DNA of 18,075 bases from Candidatus Sumerlaeota bacterium (GTDB lineage: Bacteria; CG03; SLGR01). The notes under the pieces were generated by a model. It did not search any database and was not told where the DNA came from. It was given only the letters and a program-made list of their open reading frames with translations. Below, one piece after another: positions 1 to 12,000 of this stretch. Each line of letters begins with the position of its first letter. Position 1 is the stretch's first letter. The translations under genes were made by a program, and so were the position numbers. Where the stretch lies: the NCBI GenBank assembly GCA_007136585.1, contig SLGR01000058.1:1-18075 (forward strand). Reading direction: 5' to 3'.

Positions 1-3000
1 AACGTCCTTGCTGTTCTTCTTAGCGGGCCCGAGACAGATAGAAAGATACTGACTCCTGAAGAGGTTGCGGAGAAAGGGTATTCGGGTATGGTGGATGAAC
101 TTCTTAAATCACGCGGTATTGACCGTGTTGAGGTAAGCAGGCAGGATCCGGAAGTAGTCTTTGCAGGCGAGGATGCCTACGTTCTTTCCACGATAAGGAT
201 AGATGAGGATGGAAACAGGGTTCTTATGGTGCACGAGCTTTTCCTTGATGAGCTTATAGAACAGGCTAAAGAGGGGCGCTCGCCTCCCGAAGAGAGAAAA
301 GAGCTCGCATACCTTACCCGCCACGAGCAGATAGATTTTGATGCTCTTAACCGGAAAGACTCACCCGTATATCAGGCCTTTTCCGAGTACCTGGAGAAGA
401 AGGGACTGGATCCCGCAGCCCGCGATCATTCGGCTTTTCACAGTTTTCTTCTTGAACACGAACCTTTTAAGGAAACCCATACCCGAGAATATATTCAACT
501 TCTTAAGATAAAGAGCGATATATGGAACAGACTTGAAGCGGACCCGTACCCGGAAGAGATAACAGATATAGAAGAGTTCATAAGAAGTGAAATAGTCGAT
601 CTTTCCCTTAGGGTAAGCACCCGGGAGCTGGGAGAGGGCTTCTTAACCGATAATGACGTTTTTACTCTGGCCGGGGTTGAAACAGATGCGTCTACCGGAG
701 CCGAGACCCTGGTTATACACGAGCTTCTGATTAATACATTAAGGGGCCGGGCTCCTCCTGAGATAAGGTCTTTCACACAGCTTCTTCTTACGGACCGGGA
801 AGCGGCGCTCTCCCAGTATAAGAACGAGATAAAAGCAGAGAAACTTAGAGCCCAGCTTACCGCTTTCATAGAAAATTCCCTGATGAAAGAAGGAGCCGAC
901 CGGGAGGTCAGGGAACAGATACTCTCAGAAGCTATGGCAGCGGTAAACAGGATAGTGGAAAAGGTAAGTCAGGGAAGAATAGACCCGTCCGCGGAACTGA
1001 GGCTTTCATCGGCGGAATCAGAGAAAGAGATAAAATCCTCGGGGCAGCCGGTAAGGGCCGGGATGCTGGCGATGGCAGCCAACCCCATAACCTGGGGTCA
1101 TATAGTAGCGGCCCTTAACGCCATTGCCGAAGATGACTTAAGCCAGGTGGTCTTTGTTGTTTCGGGACCGGATGAACGGAAACCTGTACTTGGAAGCACT
1201 ATGGAAGAACGGCGTGAGATGGCAAGAGATTTCCTTCCGGGGTTCGGCGGTTTATTTGCCTACTCAGACATTTCCATGGAGGATCCGGCTGACGGCGAGA
1301 CCCAGATATGGAAACTTATGGAACTTAACCGGGATGTGGAACTGGTAAAGGCCTACCTTGTGGGAGACGACCACCAGCATGTGATAAGTCCGAAGAAAGC
1401 GAATGAAGCAGCCGCGGCCACCGGGCGGGAGGAACTGGAGCTGGAGGATATATTCAACCTTGAGTACTCACTGCTTGATACTATCGGAAAGCTTTACCGG
1501 ATGAGAAGGGAAAAAGCCTCCATCCTGGGTCCGGGGCAGGAAGTGGAGATAATTTTTATGGGTCGGGAACTTGGGCAGCCCCTTGCCCTGGAGAAGAAGG
1601 TTTATGACGAGATAGAGAAAGAGGGGTTTTTCAGCACCCTGGCCCCGCTGGGATTTGATGCCTCATCCACAAAGATAAGGAACGCGCTCCTGGGGATAGG
1701 GCCTGAGAGCGACCTTACCCTGCTCCCTGTGCCTCTACGGAAAAAGATAGAGAGCTACGACGAGTACCTGTACCACCTGGTTATAGACGAGGTCAACAGG
1801 TTTGCCGCTGAGCCGGTGGAACTTACCGATTCGCTCAGGAAACTTACGCCCAAAGAGCTCCTGCAGAAGGCGGAAGCCCTGAGAGACTCCGGTGAGAGAG
1901 TAACCCCCGGAAATATAACAGCCGATGAGATCACTGAGGAACCCCGGGTTAATGTAATAGAATCCGGAGATTTCACCGAGGGACTCCTGGAAGAATCCGG
2001 TAAGGAGATAGGTCAGCTTGAAGAAGTTTTAAAAGACCTCAACCTTGCAGGAGAGAGAGAAAGTGTGATTCAGTATGAAGAGATCCACGGCTGGAGAAGG
2101 ATTGGGGCAGAGACCTACGGGGCCATCGCGGAGATCCTCGTAGAGGATGAGGCCGGAAGAAGATATACCAGAAGGTTCATAGCCAAGGCCATAGTCAAGA
2201 TGGAACCGGGGAGAGTCGCCCGGGACTGGCTTGAACGTATGAGGTTCCTGGAGGATCTGGGGATAAAAACGCCCCGTATATACAACGATCACGAGCATGC
2301 TGTCCGTAAAGCGACTTTTTATCAGGAATGGCTTGAGTACGATGCTGACGAGGCGCTCAGAAACGCCGAAGACCGGCAGGCATACCGCTTTCTGGTAAGT
2401 GAACTGGCAAAAATAGCCGCTGCTTTGGATGCGGCCGGGTTTGCCCCCCGTGATTTCATAAGGGACCTGCGCAGCGACGGAGAGTCATTTTATTATACAG
2501 ATGTCGGGGAGGACCTTGGTGTTCCCGCGGAAGCTCCGGGCGAGCGGGCTAAAAACCAGCTCCTTGCAAGGTTCAGCGGCGAGGATATGGAATACGCCGC
2601 GCGTGAATACAACGCCGCCCTGGAAACTTTAACCCGGCCAGTTGCGGAGCCTGAACCTGAGCCTGAAATAGATAAAGAGTCTCTTGAAAGCGTTAAGGAC
2701 AGCATAGAGTACAGCGGGAAAAAATGGGCTTCGGTTGTTGATACATATTATAAGGGAGGAAAAACCGACCCTCACGTCAATTTTCGTAATAGAAGGGAAA
2801 ACCTCAATACGGTAGAGAGTCTCATCAGCTGGCTTAAGGAAATGAAGAATGACCTGGCGGAGATAAGAACTGAAGACAGGAGCAGGCTGCAGACGAGAAA
2901 TATGATGAGAGCCTTTGACGCTGTAATAAACGAATACACAGAAATAACAGAGAAGCTAATGGCTGTGAGAGACGGAAGGATGGATATTTCAGAGATTTAC

Positions 3001-6000
3001 GCAGATGAGTTTTCCGCTCTCTCATTTAAAACCGTTACTTCAGACGGGGTAATAACTGTTTCAACAGAGGATTACAGAGGACATTTCTTTTCTCTTAAAA
3101 TAAACCCCCTTAGCGGTGAAATAAGTATCTACGCCTATGATACAGAGATAGGCATAGACACTCCGGATTATATATTAAGAGAATTAATCAGGGCCGTACT
3201 TGAGAGCGCTGATCCGGAGCTCTCAGAGGTTCTTGAAAATAACCCGCAGGCCGGGAGATTTCTGGAAGATCAGCTGGTTTCTGAGGAAGCTGTCATTAAA
3301 AGAGCGGTTGTTTCCCGGGACGATTTACGGGAGGACGTGGATCCCGTATCCGAAGAAGACGCTGTGGTTATTGAAGAGACTCCTGAGCCGGTCACTCCTG
3401 AAATAAAGGAAGAGCCCGCTCCGGCCGTTACACCGGATGATACCGAAGGTATCAGGGAAATTCTTGATGATTTTATAAATAACGAATCCTTACGGGAGAA
3501 GGTCTACGAGTTCGCGGTAAGGTACCGAATCTTTCTCGGAATGAGCACCGAAGAAATTGTGGAGGCGTTAGGCCTTGTCTCCTCCGCCCTTGAGATTATT
3601 CAGGCTGAAGGGCATATTGCTGCTGATCCGGTAAAGGCCGCTATCATTGAAGCCTACCTGGAGAGGATCAGCGAGAACCCGGAGGCGCTTGAAACCGACA
3701 CAAAGGAAAAAATAGCGGAAAGTCTTAGGGGTTCCGTAAAAGAACTTATCGCCGCTTCTGACAAGGCCCCCCTGCTTGAGAGGGCTTCTGACAGGGTTTT
3801 CAGGGTATACCAGGACGCCCTTTCAAGGATTTACTCTCAGATCACAAATAACGTGACCTGGGGGTCGGATATAAGGCTTAACCTTATAAACGTATTAGCC
3901 GAAGTAAAGAGAAACATCAACAGGGTCACCTCCCGTAATTTCAGGTTCAGGAGGCTCCGCAGGAGGTATGACAGGCTTGTGGCGCGCAGAAACACCCTCG
4001 CGGGTGAAGCGGGTAAACTCCAGACTCCCGAGAGCAAACAGGCGCTGGCAGATATAAGTTTCAGAATATCGGTTCTGGAAAAGGCTATGCTTGAGGTTCA
4101 GCTTGAGGTACAGAGAAACCTTATAGAGAGGCTTAAGACCGTTGTAAGAACCGAAATGGCGGAGGAGGCCGATGCGGGAAGGGTAGAGGTGCTGGAGCGG
4201 GTTATCCGGGTTATAGAGACCGATACAGAGAAGAGGGTGCCTGCTTCCGACGGCAGCGAGATTGTAATCCCCAGAAAGCTCCCCGAAGGCCTGGTTGATA
4301 CTTCCCGTTCCATCATATACCGCTGGTCCCTGAGAATACTCCCAATGGGGTTTGCCGCCCTCTTTGCCTTTATTACGAACAACTTTCATCTTGCCGTTTC
4401 CATTCCGCTCTTTTTCCTGACTTACAGGGTGCTGGAGCCGCCTGTAAGAAACATCCTTATACTCATAGCCAGGATATTTATGAAAGATGACCATTATCCC
4501 TCAGTCGATAACTTGGAGAGGGCCATAAATATGAAGCGGATGCAGGGGGGTGTTTATAGGATGGGTATAGTTATGCCCAAATTCGCAGACAGTAAGGGAG
4601 TAGCCGACACCCCGTTCCATTACCAGATTATAAACCTCAAGAACCTCCAGCATACCATTGAAAAGTTCGGGACCGAGCATTTCCTTCCGTTTCTTATGGT
4701 TGTTTCCAATTCAATACCCAATAAACTTATAAAGGATTTTGCCGGGGTTCTGGATGAAAAGATTAAAAACGACAAGGAGAACCGGCTCGGTCTTAAAGAA
4801 AACAGAGAGCTTCTTACGGAGCTTTATAATGAGAAACATTCCGCCTACACCAGGAATAAATCAGAGCTTTTTGAGTTTTTCAGAGAGGCTGGATTTATGG
4901 AACGCGGCGCGGACGAGTACTACTGCCAGGTAAGGGCCCGGGTTCTTTTAAACGAAAGGGGCGGGTATAATGATACGTTTTTCCGCGAGCTCCGGGAGAA
5001 GTTCGGAATAAAACTTACAGATGGAGAGAAAGAGGGTATAAAGAGGATAGTAAGGGCGTACACGGAAGATTTTGAAAGTATTGTATCAAGGTTTCCGGAG
5101 AGCTCCCGCTCCGCAGCAGAGAGTCTCCTGGAAATTACTGAGCTTGACGAGGCCAGGGAGAATATACAGGAAGCTCTTCCCCAGCTCAAGAAGGTCCTTT
5201 CTGATATGGGATACACGGAAGAACTCATTGAGAAGAACCTGGAAGAGGTGCGGGCCCGGGAGCGTCTCAGGGAGATTGAGGAAAAATATATTGATAACCC
5301 GCAGGAACACCTGGGGACGGAGCTGACCCTGCCTTACTATGAGATAATGAGGACAGAGATGCTCCAGATTTTTGCGGATGCGATGTACGGAGAGAACGCT
5401 GTTCCCTGCCTCTACCTTCCCCACCAGAGCGCGCATTACGAAAAGGCCGGTCTTTATGAGGATTTAACCTCCGGCAAGGTTGTTCTTGAGCAGGATATAT
5501 CTGAGCGGGGCTGGAGAATGGGCCGGGTTGAGAGAGACAGCAGCGGAAAGGTCATAAAACGCGGAGATCCGGTTGAGAAGCTACACGTGGTTTATGATGC
5601 CGAAGCCCTTGAGACGGTCGAAAGGATAAAACAGCTTCAGTCGGACCTTGAGACGGCGGATGAGAACCGCCGGGCGGAGCTCAATGAGATTATATCCGGA
5701 CTCCTGCAGGAGATAGAAGAGCATAAACTCAACGAGCTTGTAAAACCCGCCGATTCACCAAACGCCTATAAGAGGAAACCGGGCGGATTTTTCAAGAAAG
5801 TCGGAAACGTTTTTGTTTTTATCCAGTTCATGTCCCGGGGTCGCACCTTTCCCGAAATATACACAGATTATACCACGGAGGGTTTGAACCACGTTTCGGA
5901 TCCGGGCACTTCCATGCTTTACCACGATCAATACGGCGCCCTTATCTCCGGCGACTTTGAGAAGGTCCTGGGGATTGAGTTTACAGGAAGTGACCTGGCC

Positions 6001-9000
6001 CGCCCCGAGGGTATTAACCTTCCCGATGAGAACGTGGTTGATAAGGTCACGCTTCTTGATGATAAGAATAATATACTTCCGGGCTCTGTTGAGGCGGGGC
6101 TGAATTACCTTGAGGACGACCGTCACCAGTATACTGTAATGGGCGGGCCGATGATAAGCGTGACCGAGCCGGCCTCTATCGCTACGGGGGATCCCATAAG
6201 TTCTCCCGGGCTTATTACCGATATATATTCCAGGATAGTTCATAACCTCTGGACCTCCTCTACGGAGTCCTGGCTTTTCAACCGCGCCTCTGCAGCGTTC
6301 GGGAAATGGATGCATGACCAGCGCGCCTACAACGCCAAGCACGAAGAGGAGCTTTTCCCGCCGGACAGGTCTGCCAGCCATGACTGGCAGGAGTCTTTCT
6401 TCTTCTGGTGCGAGGCTGTTTTCGGGGTGGATTCCAGGGTTTCCCGCCTGACCGGAAGGATACTCGGAAGAAGAGGCAGGTACAGGGTCTCGACGCTTGA
6501 ACTCACCGAGGACCAGGAGATACTGGAGTTCAAGCGCGGGCGCGAGGTTCTCATGTTCAGGGTTACCTATGACAGGGAACTTGAAGACTCAAGAAAACAG
6601 ACGGTATTGGAAAGACTCAACTCCCATACGGGAGAGTACGAGTTTGAAAGAACCTTTACCGGGATATCAGGTATGAGCAGAAGTGAGCAGGTAAAATACA
6701 TCTCCGGGTTTTACGACGGTGTATTTGAGGTGGGCGAGCGGGACCTGCTTACGGTTATACAGAAGATGATACGCAGCATCCGCTGGTACCTGGGCGATAA
6801 CCAGATGATATCAATGGTAGGCAACCTGATAAAATCCCTCATAGGTCCGGTCTCCCGCCCGGTTAATTATATTCTCAGCCGGACAGGGTTCGGAAAAAGG
6901 ATGCAGGATGCCGGACTCTGGCTGGGAGAGGGGTATATTGATAGAATGGCCCCCGCTGCCAGAGACCATTACCAGAAGCTGAGCTGGAGGCTGTGGGGAG
7001 AGGTCATTTTCGGGGCTTTTCTGATCTCATCCATGATAACGGTTGTGGTGCCGACCCTGGGCGGGGTTGTATATCCGGCGCTTATGATAGCCCAGTTTGC
7101 TTTTGTCGCTGTAGGTATAATAGGCATAGGCCAGTTTATAGCCCCTATATGGTACGAGTTTCAGCAGGCCTCAAGGGTCCTGAGAGACGGGGAAAGGATA
7201 TCCCCTGTAAGAGCAGCGGGGATTATTGTAAGGATGATAGGCGCGGGCCTGGGAAGGGTTTATACCAGCACAATGGTTGCTCTGGCAAATATAGTAATAA
7301 TTCCCTCCGCGTTTTTCTCAAAGGGGGGGATATACCATTCAATATTAAACCATATTCCTTTTGACTGGTTTGCCTCAAGTATGGGAGCTATAGCCGAACA
7401 GCGCGGGATCCCCTTTGAAGAGTACCGGAAGACATACGCTACGGCCCGGACCGTGGGAGTTACCATCCTGTCATGGTTTGCCGTATGTATCGCCCAGGGG
7501 CTAATGCCTTTTACGATTGTAAGCGCTTTGGGTATGGGGGTTATAGTTCTCAGCCTTACCACCGCCTCCTACTATGCCTGGAGATCCGGGCTTCCTACTC
7601 ATATGAGGGCTAAGATGAGCAGTTTTAAGGAGGCCTTGAGGGAGAGGGGCGGGGCCATGTTTATGCTCAGCCTTGTGCTCTTTTCCACCGTATTTCCGGT
7701 AATGTCGGATGTCATAAACGCGGGTGCTGCCATCTTAAACGAGATACTCCCCTGGGAGATCCGGACCCAGGAACAGATTGAGAGAGAGGCTCAGCTTCAG
7801 TGGGCCGAGGACGAGGTGGCGGCGCAGGCCCTGAGCCAGCTCGACGGGGAAGCCGTGAAGATACTTCTTACCCTTCAGGCCATGCAGGATTTCTCGGAGG
7901 AGAGAGATGTTGAGCTTAAGGAACTCTTTGAGGCTTTTGAAGAGGAGCTCAGAGTTTCAGGGGAGATAAACGACAGGGTAATAGAACTTATAAGCCGTGC
8001 GGAACCCGATAAGCAGTGGGAAAATGTGACAGATGCCGCCCAGGAAAATCTTTTTACCCTGGCCCATTATGAGAGAGTAGGGGAATCCATAGGGTGGGGA
8101 GATGAAAGGGGTCCCAACGCCTATGCCCATTTTGTTAATTTCTTCAAGGATAAGATCGGGATTGACGATTTTTTCAAAAGAACGCCGGTTGAGAGGATGC
8201 TTAATGAGCATAATATACGCACAGACGGAAGGTACTCGGGCAATCTTTCCTACTATCTTGCCGTAATTGACGCCTATATAGATAACGAGGTAGGCGGGTA
8301 TACCGATTTCAGTTCGGGAGAGTTCGGGCTCAGGGGACCCGAGCATCTTGTAAATGAGATAGAAGATACTTTCGGCATTACTCTTGAGGGGGACGGGGTT
8401 GAGGCGTTAAATAAACTTCTGACCGACAGGGATTTTTACAGGGTATGGGACCGGTGGCACTCTGATGAGAAGGTTAGCGTATTTATGACAAGCAGCGACA
8501 GGGAGGAATTGGAGCAGCTTCGTACCGTTACGAATTATATAAGGTTGGGCAAGGATGTTTCAGAACTTACCCCCCAGGAAGAGGAGCTCCTTAAACAGCT
8601 TAACAGGTTCCTCCTGGAAAATACTTTTCCCATAACTGTCTGCCCGAGGAACCGGGGGGATGCCTATGATGCCGCTTTTGAGAAAGCGCTCTCCTGGGTG
8701 GAGAAGCAGATAGTATACGAGAAATGGGTTGCCGAGGCTATGGGTGTGGATATAAACAGGGGTGAGATAACCTTTGAGGACAGGCGCGAGGAGTTTGAGC
8801 GTAAACGCCGGGAGCTTTACGACCAGACCAGACTCAGCGCCGCCGATGAGGACCAGCGGAGAGCTATTGAGAGAGAAATCTTCTTCAGGGATATCGAAGA
8901 GGAAAGAGAGTTCAGAAGAGAGCAGGAGGAGCTGGAACTTATCATAGGAGAGGTTTCCTCCCAGGCAACGTATTTCAGGTCTCTCGGGTACGACAGGGAT

Positions 9001-12000
9001 CAGATAATCTCATTTTTTAATTCTATGTACAGGCTCAAGAGCAACCCTGACGTTCAGTCGTGGCTCTCCAGGGTTCCCGCGGATGAGCACGAGGGGCTGC
9101 TGACATTCCTTGTTCACTGGCAGAACGCCCAGGCACAGGAGCGGGGGCTTACCTCCGAAGAGAGCGACCGGTGGATGGATAAGTGGCTGCATATACATGA
9201 GAAACTTATTTCAGATCCCGAAAGCTGGTATAACCAGCAGCACGCAAACCTTGAGCCTGAGGAGGCTGAAGGGTTTCTCGGGTCATATATAACCCTTCAG
9301 GTGGCTGTTATGGACCAGAGGGGTTGGGACCTTGAGACCGGGGACAGGTACATGGAACTCCTGGGAGAGAAACTCAGTCAGCTTGAAAACCATGAGTACA
9401 TAACATCCATAGAAGATACTGGAGAGAGGGAAGGAATGCTTCTTTATGCCGCGCAGTTCTGGATGGAGCATACCAACTGGCAGAACCTTGATGACTGGAG
9501 AGGGGCCCAGTGGAGTTACCAGGATGCAGATAACTGGCTTTACTTTCATATGGTTATTGAAAATAACGACTGGGTACTGGATGCCCTGGAAAATATTGAG
9601 CTTTCCGAAAGCGAGAAAGAGGCCGGTATTTCGCTTGAAGATAAAAAGAAGGGTTTTATCGGGGCCCAGGTAAACCTCGCGCTTAACCTTATGCTCACCT
9701 ACTCAAGCGACGAGGCCTATAGTGAGCTCTCAAACGAGGAACTGCGCGGCGTTGTAGAGAATAGACTTAACGATATTTTCGGCGCCATGGAAAGGCTTGA
9801 GGAGAGCAGGGCTTTTAATGATTACATAGAGGTTGAAGCCCGTCAGACCATGGAAATGCAGATTATGCTGAAGGTCCTTGAGAGAGGCGATGATCTGACT
9901 CCTGCGGAGATGGAGGAGATAAGGGCTGAAGTTGAAGCTTCCTTTGACGGGTTTGAGTTCAGGAACGCCAACCTCACGTATTTCGCCCTTTACCAGGATA
10001 TAATGGGTTTTACTGATAGTGAGCTTGAAAATTACCTTGATTTTTATGTCACCATATCCCGGAACCCGGCTGTAGAGACCTGGGTGAATGAGGTTGTAAG
10101 GGAAGCCGCCGCTGAGAACCTGCACGAGGCGGAGATTGACGGTCAGAGAAAGGGTTTTATAAGTTCCATAGTTTTCCAGGGTATGGCTCTTACCGATTCC
10201 CGCGGTTTTACCGCGGAAGAGGCGATGGAGTTTCTTGAAAAATGGATAGATACCAAGAAGGTTATCCTTGAGAATGAAGGGTTCGGTGCTATCCTTTCAG
10301 AGTATGACCGGGATTTACAGGAAGGTATTACGGGGTTTCTCGCCACTTATATTGTAGACCTTGAGATCACTCCCGAAGATACTTCCAGGCTTCTTGGAAA
10401 CCTGGTTATGGCCGCCGAGGCTTCGGAAGATACCCTGGACAGGGTCCTTTCATTTAATGAGCTTTTCTATTTTGCCAAGGAAATAACCAACCGGGCCGGA
10501 GGCGATCTGGCTACCAGGTTTCAGCTTGACAGGGAGTTCCGCCAGTTCAGCATAAACAGGGAAACCCAGGTCCTGAGCCTGGTAAGGGAGTTTTACGATA
10601 TAATAGGCGAAACTATACCGGAAGGTGATCCCGACGGGATACTTGAGCGCTACGAGCGAGAGGTCAGGCACGGGGCCACCGCGCAGGAGGTTCTTCAGAT
10701 GCTCCTTAAGGAGTTTCCCGGGTTCTACGATATGCAGGCGGAGAACTTTCTTGCGCAGAATTTCAGGGGAATGGAGCAGATGGTAAGCCGTGATACAGGC
10801 CTCCCCTATGACCGGGCTCTGCTTGCTGAGGACGGGACTGTGGCTGAAAATTATGAGCCTTCTTCTACCTCAAATATGGCTGTTTACCTGGGTTCAATAG
10901 TGACAATGCGCGACCAGGGGATAATAACCGGGGAGCATGCCAGGAATATCATAGGGCATACCCTCTGGTCAATGAGTAATCTTGAGACGACCGAGGACGG
11001 GCAGCTTTACAACTGGTACAGCGCCCGGACAGGAGATCCGATCCCTGTGCACGGAAAAATGGGTCTGGATGAGGACGGTGTTCCGGTAAGTATCACTCAG
11101 GGTTATTTTGTATCCTCGGTAGATAACGGAAACCTCATTATGGCCCTTGAGGGCGTCAGGGAAGCCTACTCTGAGGATGAAGAGATCGTTGAGCTTGTCG
11201 GAGAAATCCTTGAGCCGATGAAAGAAGGTTTCAGGGGGGCGTTCTATGACGAGGGTTACGGCGCTCTCCGCCTGGGGTACACCGTAACTGAGACCGATGC
11301 CGGTGAGTTCAGGTACGTTTCGCCCTATCATTACTCTGATCTTGGAAGCGAAGCCCGCGCTCCCATAGCGGTTCTGGAGGCTATGGGATACCTCCCGGCG
11401 GGGAGTTTTTCCTCTCTTACCTCGGAGCCGGTCACCGTAAATGTCGCAGGAGAAGAAGTTACACTCTTTAAGACGCACGACGGAGGGGTTTTTCAGTACC
11501 TTATGCCTGAGATATTCCTTGGAGAGAGAGCGCTTTCGGATGAATTCCGTGTAAACCACGAGAACCTTGCAGCTTTCATGATAGACCGGGGAGACGGCGC
11601 GCTTCCTGCCGCTTACTCGGCATCTTCCGCACCTGACGGCTCTTATATAGGAAATGCGGGGTTCAGGGAACTGGGTTCAAGAACCGATACTGAGGTAATA
11701 GAAGGTATCCTTACCCCCCATGCTATTTACCTTATGGGCGCGGTTGCCCCGGAGGCTGCGGAGACGGCTCTAAGCAACCTGCGCCGCGAACATCCGGAGC
11801 TTTTTCACGCTGGTTCGGGTTTTGCCGATTCAATTGATTTAAGCACAGGCGAGAAATCCGGAAGCATACTTATGCTCAACCACGGGATGAGCGCTATGGC
11901 CTCGGGCGATTTCTCCAGGTACGTGAGGGCTGCGGCAGGGGAAGAGGCTCTGAGGGATATATACTCTGCTCATCCCGGTTCCTCCGAGTTCGGAGCATCC

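Larger units (their letters stand above)
1..1050 (+). other. N-terminal region of the giant protein, family not recognised
   Basis: This covers the partial N-terminus up to residue about 321. It is mixed alpha/beta and strongly acidic, with two related segments (separate entries) that share a H-E-L motif and a G-R-x-P-P-E motif. Between and after them are charged helices. No signal peptide or membrane segment is visible, but the true N-terminus is missing, so secretion signals cannot be judged. No HExxH metalloprotease motif is present although H-E-L recurs. I do not recognise the family and assign no function. Confidence 0.5.
8956..10450 (+). repeat. Degenerate helical-repeat region with internal duplication
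   Basis: Residues about 2957-3454 are built from helical units that begin with (E/K)-G-(F/L/I/M), then a hydrophobic helix, often an R-G-(F/L/W) turn with an E-E pair, and a second helix. Such starts fall at residues 3002, 3061, 3115, 3188, 3355 and 3412, that is, 54-73 residues apart, except for a gap of 167 where units appear degenerate. Aromatic residues, notably tryptophan, are frequent in the first four units. A larger duplication is clear: the segment at 8956-9318 resembles 9979-10371 (separate entries). The layout suggests an alpha-solenoid-like scaffold preceding the glycoamylase-like domain. I do not match it to a named family. Confidence 0.5.

Noticed and set aside
88-90. ATG at 88 as the real start of the giant protein
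   Set aside because: The frame is open to base 1 and the upstream codons read as ordinary protein. The only purine-rich stretch upstream (GGAGAAAGGG) is not well spaced as a ribosome binding site.
169-822. H-E-L motifs as a zinc metalloprotease
   Set aside because: No HExxH is present, and the motifs sit in a duplicated module of unknown type.
3895-4494. Minus-strand open frame of 199 codons opposite the coiled coil and membrane hairpin
   Set aside because: Composition is typical of a reverse-complement shadow and no domain is recognisable.
5755-6381. Minus-strand open frame of 208 codons opposite the GT84-like domain
   Set aside because: Antisense to recognisable GT84 landmarks, with no motif of its own.
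6993-7364. Plus-strand open frame in another frame over the membrane helices
   Set aside because: It overlaps hydrophobic helices in the main frame that read clearly as membrane segments; its own translation is Gly/Arg/Ser-rich and patternless.
7627-7659. AAGGAGG followed by an in-frame ATG at 7657 as an internal translation start
   Set aside because: The spacing of 23 bases is too long, and the ATG falls inside a membrane helix rather than at a domain start.
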